From Bacteroidota bacterium (GTDB taxonomy: Bacteria; Bacteroidota; Bacteroidia; Flavobacteriales; Flavobacteriaceae), in NCBI GenBank assembly GCA_023446155.1, contig JAEXIT010000001.1, positions 186,001 to 250,000 of the forward strand: a stretch of DNA of 64,000 bases. Direction: 5' to 3'. Made by a program: the position numbers and the translations under genes. The notes below the pieces were generated by a model. It worked only from the letters and a program-made list of their open reading frames with translations. It was not told where the DNA came from and did no database searches. Positions within the stretch are counted from its first letter, which is position 1; each line of letters opens with the position of its first letter. This document shows, in pieces, positions 8,095 to 16,245 of this stretch.

Positions 8095-8841
8095 TTATTT
8101 CAGAATATTGAATTTTCTAAGAAAATCCCGGTGTTTGTCACTCAGCGTTACTTTGTGGTTGCCTTGTAAAATCAGCAGGTTCTCGGGAAGTACGATTTCT
8201 TCGATTTTACCGGTATTGACAATATAATTCCGATGGGTGCGTACAAATTTGCTGCTTTCCAAAAGCTCGCTTAGTTTGGTGAGCGAAATCATGATCACAA
8301 ACTTCTCGTGTTCGGTGATGATGTTGCAATAGCGTTCTTCGACTTCAATATAAATGATGTCATCCATACGCACTTTTTTAAGGGTGTTCTTCTTTTTGAT
8401 AAAAAGGGAATCATTGCTCACCACCGTATCCTGATCGTCGCTAAGGAAAACATTGGATTGATCGTAAAATTTTTCAATGGCAATTTCCAGCGCATATAAA
8501 ATTTCCAGCTCGTTAAAAGGCTTTAGCAAAAAGCTAAACGGCTTGGTGAGTTTGGCACGATCAAAGATTTGTCGGTCGTTCGAACTCGTCAGAAATACAA
8601 AAGGACGCGTCGCATCGGGTGTAATGTTTATTGTTTCGGCAAAAGCGATACCGTCGGGATTTCCGTTTAGGAAAACATCAATGATCACGATATCGACTGT
8701 TTGCTGATAAAACAACGCCAATGCGTCACTAAAAGTTCGCGCCACACCGGCAATAGTATAGTTGTTTTCGGTAAGCACCTGTACCAGCGCATCACTTTCC
8801 GCCGGAGTATCTTCTATAATAAGTACGCTTACATTATTCAT
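8095..8841 (-). CDS. LytTR-family response regulator
   Basis: 248-aa two-component regulator. An N-terminal receiver domain carries acidic residues Glu10/Asp11, phospho-acceptor Asp55 (IVIIDVF) and the conserved Lys in FLLKPFNE. A C-terminal LytTR DNA-binding domain spans about 150-246 (MDDIIYIEVEERYCNII, FVRTHRNYIVN). Its start overlaps the end of the histidine kinase gene by 8 bases, so the two are co-translated and form a cognate pair. Target genes are not shown by the sequence; the operon immediately downstream is the kinase/HopA1/LanC cluster. Confidence 0.93.
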   Translation of the reverse strand: MNNVSVLIIEDTPAESDALVQVLTENNYTIAGVARTFSDALALFYQQTVDIVIIDVFLNGNPDGIAFAETINITPDATRPFVFLTSSNDRQIFDRAKLTKPFSFLLKPFNELEILYALEIAIEKFYDQSNVFLSDDQDTVVSNDSLFIKKKNTLKKVRMDDIIYIEVEERYCNIITEHEKFVIMISLTKLSELLESSKFVRTHRNYIVNTGKIEEIVLPENLLILQGNHKVTLSDKHRDFLRKFNILK

Positions 8842-10564
8842 TTGGGTTCACTTTTTGTAATTCGATACGGATTGTAGTCCCTTTATATTCGGTGCTTTCA
8901 ATGCGCATGGTGCCATCATTTTTACGGATCATATCGCGACAAAGCTGCATACCGAGACCGGTTCCGCTTTTTTCATGATTTCCTTTTTTAGAAGCACTAA
9001 AGGTTTCATTATTCAGATGATCCAATAGCTCCATCGGTATTCCCGAACCGGAATCTTCGATGCGAAGAATACATTGATCATCCGAAATTTCCGCCGAAAT
9101 AAAGATACGACCCTTTTCCGGAGTAAACTTGATCGCATTGTCTAAAAGATTTCGCAATACGATTTTTAAAGAACTCGGATCGGCCAATACAAAAGCACTT
9201 TTTGGCACCTGATTTTCAAAATCGATATTTTTGTCCGTCAGTAGTGGTTTATAATTAAAAGCCACTTGTTGTACGATTGAAAACAAGTGTAAGGATTCCT
9301 TGTGGAAATAAAACTGCTTGGTTTGCAACAACGCCCAATGAAGGAGGTTGTCCAATAAATTATAGGAACCGTTGGCAATGGCACTGTTGTGATGCAATAG
9401 CTTATCCAACTCGTGATATTCTTTGTTTTCAAGGCTTTTTAACAATTTGTCATTGCTGTTTTTTAGGGCATTTACAGACGAACGCAAATCATGGCTCACA
9501 ATTGAAAATAGCTTGTCTTTGGACGCATTTAATGCATCCAGTTCATTTTTTTGCGACAAGATGATTTTGTTGGCCTTACTCTTCTGACGGTAAAAATAAA
9601 TACCTGTTCCAAAAAGGATAAGCAACAGCACCGAAGAATAAAAAAAGCCATTCCTTTCGGCAATTTTAAGCTTATTCTCGGCTTCCAGTACATCGATTTC
9701 TTTTTCTTTTTGACGTACGGTAAACCGTTTTTCCAGATCGGCGATGGCCCATATTTTATTTTGATCATTAAGCGAATCCCGCCAGTTTTCGTATTCCTTC
9801 CGATAGGTTAGTGCGGTATTAAAGTGCTTGTCGTTTTCGGCAACCACGGCCATATTGAGCGCCGCATTCATTTTGAGTTGCGGATCTTTTATCTTTTTCG
9901 AAAGTGAATAGGCTTTTTCAAAATAGGGAATCGCCAGATGGTCTTTGTATTGTTCGTAATAGAGGTTGGCAATGTTCATATAAGCCACGATAAGCGATAC
10001 GGTGTCTTTTTCTTTTTGTAACAAAGAAAACCCTTCAGAAAGGTAGGTATCCGCATCTTTAAAATCGTTGAGGTGCAAATAGGAGAGCCCAATGTTGTGG
10101 TATACGACGCCCTTTTTAAAATCGTAACCGGCGGCAGGAGGGAGTTTGTCAATTTCCTTAAAATAGGTAATGGCTTTTTTATAATTACCTTCTTCGAGGG
10201 CAATCTCGCCCAGGTAAAGACTGACTTTATAATAGAATCGGAAGGTTTTGGAAATGGTTTCAAATTCCTTTCGCGCCTCGTGATTCAGTACTTTATTTTT
10301 AAAACTGAATCCTCTGAAATAATGGCAATAATCGGCAACTTCGGTAGTGTTTGACAAAGCGAGTTGCTTCATCGAATAGACCAAAGTAGAATCCCAGTTC
10401 TTTTCCAGAAAAAACTGTTGCGCTTTATAAAAATAACGCTGCTCCTTGTACTGCTTTGCTTTCTCTTGTATCACAGCATTCAAAGAAGACTGTTTTTGTG
10501 AAAAAAGAAAAGATGGCAATAAAAGGAAGAGGAAAAAAAAAGCTAATTTGTTTTTGGAAATCAT
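8834..10564 (-). CDS. TPR-sensor histidine kinase
   Basis: 576 aa: signal peptide (1-22, ending FLFSQ), a periplasmic tetratricopeptide-repeat sensor region (about 40-285), one membrane helix (307-325), a HisKA domain with phospho-acceptor His358 (SIVSHDLRSS), and a HATPase domain with N box LRNLLDNAIKF, G1 EDSGSGIP and G2 GTGLGMQL. This TPR architecture is common in Bacteroidota. It phosphorylates the LytTR regulator encoded by the overlapping downstream gene. A 151-aa unknown protein precedes it by 42 bases in the same direction. Confidence 0.93.
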   Translation of the reverse strand: MISKNKLAFFFLFLLLPSFLFSQKQSSLNAVIQEKAKQYKEQRYFYKAQQFFLEKNWDSTLVYSMKQLALSNTTEVADYCHYFRGFSFKNKVLNHEARKEFETISKTFRFYYKVSLYLGEIALEEGNYKKAITYFKEIDKLPPAAGYDFKKGVVYHNIGLSYLHLNDFKDADTYLSEGFSLLQKEKDTVSLIVAYMNIANLYYEQYKDHLAIPYFEKAYSLSKKIKDPQLKMNAALNMAVVAENDKHFNTALTYRKEYENWRDSLNDQNKIWAIADLEKRFTVRQKEKEIDVLEAENKLKIAERNGFFYSSVLLLILFGTGIYFYRQKSKANKIILSQKNELDALNASKDKLFSIVSHDLRSSVNALKNSNDKLLKSLENKEYHELDKLLHHNSAIANGSYNLLDNLLHWALLQTKQFYFHKESLHLFSIVQQVAFNYKPLLTDKNIDFENQVPKSAFVLADPSSLKIVLRNLLDNAIKFTPEKGRIFISAEISDDQCILRIEDSGSGIPMELLDHLNNETFSASKKGNHEKSGTGLGMQLCRDMIRKNDGTMRIESTEYKGTTIRIELQKVNPNE

Positions 10565-10606
10565 AGGGTGTCTTTACGAAACACGTATCGATTTTCGATT
10601 CTCGTT

Positions 10607-11062
10607 TTAACTTTGTAATACCTGTGTTACGGTTCCTCTGGAAGTCCTCGGATTCGCATCGTCCGGGATTAAATCTTCAATACGGGTTGTGATGCTTTCT
10701 ATTTTTTCAGTATCGTTAATAGGGTGAAGGTAGTTGATATACCAGGTGTAATATTCCGGAGCAACCAGTTCAAGGCTATTTGATTTTACAACAAATTTCA
10801 GTTCATTTTTTTCGGTTTCCAGATCCTGATACAGCGTAATTGGCTCCTGTCCCAACAAGGTTTGGGGGACTAAAACCACGATCTTAACGTTGATCACTTT
10901 TCCGTTAACGTTATTCTGAACTTCTGCGGATACCATTGGTTCCAAATGATCGGCAGTTCTGACGATACCCGAAAGCCCCATACTTTTCGTATTGATCTGG
11001 GTTATTTGCAACGGCTTTAGTCGATTCAGGTTTTTGGATGCTTTGGGTGTTGGCGTATTCAT
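10607..11062 (-). CDS. Hypothetical protein upstream of the TPR kinase
   Basis: 151 aa, no membrane segment or signal peptide, no recognised domain. The N-terminus is basic and Pro/Thr/Asn-rich (TPTPKASKNLNRLKPLQ); the middle looks like beta-strands (VINVKIVVLVPQTLLG, NELKFVVKSNSLELV). It could be the first gene of a three-gene operon with the kinase and LytTR regulator: same strand, 42-base gap, and a candidate promoter upstream at 11114-11121. Function unknown. Confidence 0.7.
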   Translation of the reverse strand: MNTPTPKASKNLNRLKPLQITQINTKSMGLSGIVRTADHLEPMVSAEVQNNVNGKVINVKIVVLVPQTLLGQEPITLYQDLETEKNELKFVVKSNSLELVAPEYYTWYINYLHPINDTEKIESITTRIEDLIPDDANPRTSRGTVTQVLQS

Positions 11063-11113
11063 AATAGAAAGGTTTAGTTTGGTTTGGTCGAAAGCGGTAT
11101 TTTATTCGGCGTA

Positions 11114-11121
11114 TAAAGATA
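11114..11121 (-). promoter_or_regulatory. Candidate -7 element for the 151-aa gene
   Basis: Minus-strand TATCTTTA is one mismatch from the Bacteroidota -7 consensus TAnnTTTG, 52 bases upstream of the ATG at 11062. Confidence 0.4.
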
Positions 11122-11229
11122 ATTGATTTATTTAACAAATTCGTTTTTGTTATAAGGTATTTAAAAGAGGAATTTTGCGGAAGTCATGGTATCCGTTACA
11201 ATTTTTTTCTGAGATCTTTTTTCTCGAAT

Positions 11230-11237
11230 TATTTTTG
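11230..11237 (+). promoter_or_regulatory. Bacteroidota-type -7 promoter element
   Basis: TATTTTTG matches TAnnTTTG exactly and would place the transcript start near 11244, about 20 bases before ATG 11265. It argues against the longer open frame starting at 11175, whose first 30 codons would be untranscribed. Confidence 0.6.
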
Positions 11238-11264
11238 TATTTATGCATTTTCCCATTTGATACC

Positions 11265-13256
11265 ATGAATACGCAACCTTTTCCCTTGCCCGAAAACGAA
11301 CTGGAACGCTTAGCCGCTCTGAAACGCTATAATATTCTGGATACACTTCCGGATAATGCTTTTGACGACGCTACCAAACTGGTTTCGTATATCTGTGGCG
11401 TACCCATCGCTCATATTTCCTTTATCGATGCAAGTCGGCAGTGGTTTAAATCCGAAATCGGAATTGGCGTATCGGAAGTACCACGGGAAATTTCATTTTG
11501 TCAGTATACCATTATGGATACACAAATGGTGGAAATCAACGATACGTTTTTAAACGACCGATTTAAAGACGATCCGAATGTTACCGGTGGTTTTAAGGTT
11601 CGGTTTTATGCCGGAATTCCGCTAACCACACCCGATGGTTACAATATCGGAACCATTTGTGCGATCGATCATGTAACCAAAGAACTTAACGAAAATCAGC
11701 GGAATGCCTTGTCGATCGTGGCAAAACACGTGATCAACCTACTCGAGTTACAAACCAAAAACATCGAACTTGCGGCTCAGAAAAAAATAGCCGACAGAGC
11801 GGTGTTGGCCAAAGATAGCTTTCTGGCCAATATGAGTCATGAGATCCGAACACCGTTAAATGCCATAATCGGATTTACCGACCTTTTAGCGCAAACTAAC
11901 TTGGATAGAACCCAACATGATTATATTGACAGCGTACAAATTGCGGGAGAAAATTTACTACTGATCATTAACGATATTCTGGATCTTTCCAAAATAGAAT
12001 CCGGGAATTTAACGATTGAATCCGAGCCATTCAATTTAAAAAAGACACTGAAACATGTGTATAACCTGCTAAAAGTAAAAGTTCCAAAAGATATTGAGTT
12101 CGATCTCTTTTTAGATGCCGATATGCCGGAACAGGTAATTGGTGATCAGGGGCGATTAAATCAGATTCTGGTAAATCTGGTGGGAAATGCGCTTAAATTT
12201 ACCGAAGATGGCGATGTAACCGTTTCGGTAAAAATGCTGGAAGAAACGGAAGACGATTATACCCTTAAATTTTCAGTAAAAGATACCGGTATCGGTATTC
12301 CGGAGGAAAAACTAAAAACGATTTTCGAACGTTTTACGCAGGCGGAAGAGAGTACTACGCGACGATTTGGCGGTACGGGACTTGGTCTTAGCATTGTAAA
12401 ACAGCTGGTCGAACTACAAGACGGAGAAATTCAGGTGAAGAGTAAAGTAGGAAGAGGTTCCGAATTTTTCTTTGTACTGAACTATAAAAAATCAGATTAT
12501 ACCGAAACCAAATCGGAAGCTACTGCCGGAGACAGTCTAGGAAAACTTAAGATATTGCTTTGCGAAGACAATGTTTTAAACCAAAAACTGGCTAGAAGTG
12601 TGATTCATAATTTTGGTTTTGAATTGGATATAGCTGATAACGGTGAAATTGGAATCGAATTACTGTCGAAAAATGAGTACGATTTAGTACTGATGGATCT
12701 TCAGATGCCGGTTAAAGATGGTTATCAGACTACGGATTATATACGGAGTGAAATGAAATCCACGATTCCGATCATTGCCATGACGGCGCATTCGCTTATT
12801 GGCGAACAGGAGCGTTGTTATGAAGCGGGTATGGATGGTTATGTTCCGAAACCGTTTAAACAGGCGATGCTTTTGGACGCGATTAAAGCAGCCTTAAATC
12901 CGGAGAATAAACTTCCGCGCCGACGAAAAGTCGATCTATCGTTTATTGACGAAACGGCTTGTGGCGATCAGAATTTTAAAAAGGAAATCATCAATCTGTT
13001 TGTCGAAAAAATACCGGTTGATGTAGCAAACCTTCAGGAAGCTTTTTCTAAAGATGACTATGATGCGGTAAAACGACTCACGCATAATATGAAATCCAGT
13101 TTGGATATGTTTATGTTGGCCGATCTGAGCAACTGTCTATCCGTTATCGAGGCTGAAGCCGTATTGGAGCGGTTTACAGCAATGGCCGAAGATGAAGTCA
13201 ACACCTTACAAAGCGGAATCGTTGAAGTCGTTAAATATTTAAAAGAACTATACTAA
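11265..13256 (+). CDS. GAF-domain hybrid histidine kinase with receiver and HPt
   Basis: 663 aa from ATG 11265, chosen because MNTQPFPLPENELERLAAL is the usual beginning of GAF-kinases of this type and a promoter lies at 11230. Domain order is GAF (about 10-170), HisKA with His192 (NMSHEIRTPLN), HATPase with N box (LVNLVGNALKF), G1 (VKDTGIGIP) and G2 (GGTGLGLSI), receiver (LLCEDNVLNQKL, LVLMDLQMP), and a C-terminal HPt domain (RLTHNMKSSLD). It is cytoplasmic with no membrane helix. A complete internal phosphorelay is present, and the next gene is a free receiver that may be its output. Confidence 0.92.
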   Translation: MNTQPFPLPENELERLAALKRYNILDTLPDNAFDDATKLVSYICGVPIAHISFIDASRQWFKSEIGIGVSEVPREISFCQYTIMDTQMVEINDTFLNDRFKDDPNVTGGFKVRFYAGIPLTTPDGYNIGTICAIDHVTKELNENQRNALSIVAKHVINLLELQTKNIELAAQKKIADRAVLAKDSFLANMSHEIRTPLNAIIGFTDLLAQTNLDRTQHDYIDSVQIAGENLLLIINDILDLSKIESGNLTIESEPFNLKKTLKHVYNLLKVKVPKDIEFDLFLDADMPEQVIGDQGRLNQILVNLVGNALKFTEDGDVTVSVKMLEETEDDYTLKFSVKDTGIGIPEEKLKTIFERFTQAEESTTRRFGGTGLGLSIVKQLVELQDGEIQVKSKVGRGSEFFFVLNYKKSDYTETKSEATAGDSLGKLKILLCEDNVLNQKLARSVIHNFGFELDIADNGEIGIELLSKNEYDLVLMDLQMPVKDGYQTTDYIRSEMKSTIPIIAMTAHSLIGEQERCYEAGMDGYVPKPFKQAMLLDAIKAALNPENKLPRRRKVDLSFIDETACGDQNFKKEIINLFVEKIPVDVANLQEAFSKDDYDAVKRLTHNMKSSLDMFMLADLSNCLSVIEAEAVLERFTAMAEDEVNTLQSGIVEVVKYLKELY

Positions 13257-13271
13257 AAGGACAATAAACGA

Positions 13272-13279
13272 TAGTTTTG
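13272..13279 (+). promoter_or_regulatory. -7 promoter element for the single-domain receiver
   Basis: TAGTTTTG is an exact TAnnTTTG match, 38 bases before the ATG at 13317, giving the receiver its own start site 15 bases after the hybrid-kinase stop. Confidence 0.55.
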
Positions 13280-13316
13280 TCATTTACAAAAATATACACT
13301 AAAGTTAGCCCCAAAT

Positions 13317-13691
13317 ATGGAATCAATGAGAATAGTTTTAGCGGAAGACAATGATATCTTACGCAAATCATTATCTTTTTTCTTAGAATCGAAAGGATAC
13401 AAGGTGGATCAGTTTTCAGATGGTAAAGAAGCACTTGAGGCTATCGAAAACAATAATTATGATTTGGTACTAACCGACATCAATATGCCGGGTATCAGCG
13501 GAATGGAAATTACGCAGTATATCAGACAACAGCTTAAATCGGATATTCCGGTAATTATACTTACTTCTTCGGGAGTCGAACAAACCGAATTGGATTCTTT
13601 CGACATAGGCGCCAATGAGTTTATGGCCAAACCCGTGAGCCCGGCGGTACTTTTAGTACGCATTAATAAGTTATTGGGTATTCGTATTTAA
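13317..13691 (+). CDS. Single-domain response regulator (CheY-like)
   Basis: 124-aa receiver only. Acidic pocket LAEDND near residue 10, phospho-acceptor Asp54 (LVLTDINMPG), the Thr/Ser position (IILTSSG) and Lys in MAKPVSP are all present, so it should be phosphorylatable. A second ATG three codons in (MRIVLAED) is an equally plausible start. It lies between a hybrid kinase and a HEAT-repeat/glycosyltransferase pair, which suggests it links the phosphorelay to that output by protein contact. Confidence 0.92.
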   Translation: MESMRIVLAEDNDILRKSLSFFLESKGYKVDQFSDGKEALEAIENNNYDLVLTDINMPGISGMEITQYIRQQLKSDIPVIILTSSGVEQTELDSFDIGANEFMAKPVSPAVLLVRINKLLGIRI

Positions 13692-13718
13692 TACAATTTT
13701 GAATCAGACGCGTTTACA

Positions 13719-14540
13719 ATGAAACACCTTTGGGAACTCTATTCGAATGGTACCTGGAACGAACCTTTTTTAATTGCATCCATTTGCTTGTTTGTAGCAG
13801 CTTCATTTATATTGTATCTGTTACTTATAGGTAGTCGGCACGGTCATATAAAAAATGAAAGACTTCGTTCGGAATATGGCGTAATAATCGATAAGCTCTT
13901 ATTTACAGTGGTTTTTGAAGACCTTCCGTATTTGGATATCATTCAGGAGGAAAGCTATAAAAAGCGAAAAGACAATTCCTTTTTTAGAGAGGTGATAACA
14001 GAGTCGATTATGAACCTTCATAAGAATTATAATGGACTTTATGCGCGGAAACTGGAACAGTTTTATAAGGATTCCGGTTTAAAAAAGGACTCCTTAAAAA
14101 AACTCAGAAGCCTGAAATGGGACGTTCGTTGCAAGGGCATTACCGAACTGGCCGAAATGAATGTTCACGAAGCTTTCGATACGATACTTACGTGCTCCAA
14201 AGCGCGCAACAAAACCCTGCAAATTACAGCGATCAACGCTTGTATTAAGTTGGAAGGGACAAAAGGAATCACACACCTCACCGAACATCCGTATCCAATC
14301 GACGATTGGACGCAGGTGAACATCATAGCTGCTTTTAAAAAACACAATGTAGGTGACACTCAGGGAATTGAAGAGCTGTTGGAATCCAAAAACACCACGG
14401 TGGTGGCGTTGGGATTAAAGCTGATCAAAGAATTAAAACTGACACAAAAAGTACCATATGTTGTACAATTGGCAGCACAGGCACCCAACACTTTTCTAAA
14501 ATATGAAGCACAAAGCGTATTGCAACAACTAACCGATTAA
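13719..14540 (+). CDS. Membrane-anchored HEAT-repeat protein
   Basis: 273 aa. One N-terminal membrane helix (about residues 17-38, FLIASICLFVAASFILYLLL) followed by a helical domain with HEAT-like repeats (LKSLKWDVRCKGITELAEMN region, then ALGLKLIKELKL and FLKYEAQSVLQQL). Such scaffolds are often encoded beside processive family-2 glycosyltransferases in Bacteroidota; here the glycosyltransferase follows 10 bases later. Probably a partner of that enzyme at the inner membrane. Confidence 0.8.
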   Translation: MKHLWELYSNGTWNEPFLIASICLFVAASFILYLLLIGSRHGHIKNERLRSEYGVIIDKLLFTVVFEDLPYLDIIQEESYKKRKDNSFFREVITESIMNLHKNYNGLYARKLEQFYKDSGLKKDSLKKLRSLKWDVRCKGITELAEMNVHEAFDTILTCSKARNKTLQITAINACIKLEGTKGITHLTEHPYPIDDWTQVNIIAAFKKHNVGDTQGIEELLESKNTTVVALGLKLIKELKLTQKVPYVVQLAAQAPNTFLKYEAQSVLQQLTD

Positions 14541-14550
14541 TCCTAGGCAG

Positions 14551-15981
14551 ATGACTTTTATGAGTGATGAACTAACATTATTTCTGGATCTTTATTTAAA
14601 CCTTATTCTGGGGTATGCGATATTGATCATGTCTTCCTACCTGATATTAGCCTATTTGTCGGCCAAAGAATTGCGAGGCTACCTTAAAAAGAACAGTTTT
14701 GTCGACTATGACGTATTGCTTACGAGTGAATTTGCACCCAAACTGTCCTTAATTGCACCAGCCTATAACGAAGGGTTTACGATTGAAGAGAATGTAAAGT
14801 CGTTATTGTCCTTAAATTACAACAACTACCAGGTGATTGTGGTAAACGATGGCAGTAAGGACAACTCCATGGAAATTCTGATCAAAACCTACGATCTGGT
14901 ACTGACAGATTTGGAGGTACATTCCAAAATTGAAACAAAGAAAATCAAAGGTTTGTACCGCTCCCGAAATGCAGCGTTTAAAAAACTCATTGTAGTCGAC
15001 AAAGAGAACGGTGGTAAAGCCGATGCACTAAATGCAGGACTCAACATCGCCGAATATCCCTATGTGGTTTGTATTGACGTCGATTGTATTCTGGATAAAG
15101 ATTCCTTACTCAAATTGGCAAAACCCTTTTTGGAATCCTACGGCAAGCGGATTATTGCCACCGGAGGGGTGGTTCGGATTGCGAACCAATGTGTGATTAA
15201 AAACGGCCGTATGGTTGAAGTCAACGTGCCGGATCGTATGTTATCCCGAATTCAGGTTTTGGAATATTTACGCGCCTTTCTTTTGGGACGAATGGCTTGG
15301 GGAAGACTGGACGGCTTATTATTGATCAGCGGTGCCTTTGGTGCGTTTGACAAAGAGATTGCCCTATTGGCCGGTGGTTATAGCACGAAAACCGTAGGCG
15401 AGGACATGGAGCTGGTGGTACGTATGCGTCGCTATATGCTCGAAAACAAACTGCCGTATTCGGTGAGCTATATACCCGATCCGTTATGCTGGACGGAAGC
15501 ACCGGAGGATTTTAAGATCTTTAAAAAACAACGTAGCCGTTGGATGCGCGGTACCATTGAAACGCTCAGTTTTCACAAAAAAATGTGCTTAAACCCGAAA
15601 TACAAACTATTAGGGATGATCAGTATCCCATACTGGACTTTGTTTGAATTTCTGGCACCCGGAATAGAATTTATAGGAGTGCTCACAACCATAGTGTTTT
15701 TAGTATTGGGCTTACTCAACTGGCATTTTTTCTTTTTGTTGGTGTTGTTCGTCTATACTTTTGCGATTTTCTTTTCGGTTATCGCTCTATATTGTGAAGA
15801 ACTTACCTACCATAAATATCCCAAACAAGCCGATTTCTTAAAACTCTTACTGGCGGCTTTTATCGAACCGTTCTACTTCCATCCGTTAACGGTATATGCC
15901 GCTTTAGTGGGCTATAAAGACAAAATAAAAGGTACCAGCGGTTGGGGCGAAATGACCCGAAAAGGGTTTACGAAGAAATAA
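14551..15981 (+). CDS. Processive family-2 membrane glycosyltransferase
   Basis: 476 aa. An N-terminal membrane helix, a cytoplasmic GT-A domain and three or four C-terminal helices, as in BcsA/PgaC-type synthases. Catalytic signatures: LIAPAYNEG, nucleotide-binding VVNDGSKDN, DxD-type CIDVDC, the acceptor-site GEDMELV, and QRSRW, the QxxRW motif of processive enzymes. It is expected to make an exported polysaccharide from a nucleotide sugar; the sugar cannot be told from sequence. No c-di-GMP-binding PilZ domain is seen. ATG 14560 (MSDEL) is an alternative start. The gene ends a signalling-to-polysaccharide series starting with the hybrid kinase. Confidence 0.9.
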   Translation: MTFMSDELTLFLDLYLNLILGYAILIMSSYLILAYLSAKELRGYLKKNSFVDYDVLLTSEFAPKLSLIAPAYNEGFTIEENVKSLLSLNYNNYQVIVVNDGSKDNSMEILIKTYDLVLTDLEVHSKIETKKIKGLYRSRNAAFKKLIVVDKENGGKADALNAGLNIAEYPYVVCIDVDCILDKDSLLKLAKPFLESYGKRIIATGGVVRIANQCVIKNGRMVEVNVPDRMLSRIQVLEYLRAFLLGRMAWGRLDGLLLISGAFGAFDKEIALLAGGYSTKTVGEDMELVVRMRRYMLENKLPYSVSYIPDPLCWTEAPEDFKIFKKQRSRWMRGTIETLSFHKKMCLNPKYKLLGMISIPYWTLFEFLAPGIEFIGVLTTIVFLVLGLLNWHFFFLLVLFVYTFAIFFSVIALYCEELTYHKYPKQADFLKLLLAAFIEPFYFHPLTVYAALVGYKDKIKGTSGWGEMTRKGFTKK

Positions 15982-16245
15982 TAAGCGGAAAAAGCGAATT
16001 TAGAAGTGTTTTTTTCGTTTAACAATAATAACCCGGATATAAAATCTAGATTATTGAATATAAGAAGAAAAAAATAAAAGCCAGTGATTTTATAACTAAC
16101 CAAAGTAAGAGCTACTAGGATAGTATTTAAATGATTAGTTGCACAGTAGAATGCATATACACTGATACAAAATTGTATGGTGAAAAAATGTTCCTTTATA
16201 CAATTTGCTAGAAATAATGGTTTTATCTTTTTAGTTTAGAAGATC

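Noticed and set aside
7985..8227. Plus-strand 80-aa open frame
   Set aside because: It is antisense to the end of the LytTR regulator and to its terminator, and its translation has no coding character.
11175..11264. N-terminal extension of the hybrid kinase
   Set aside because: A promoter element lies inside it and the conserved GAF-kinase start begins at 11265.
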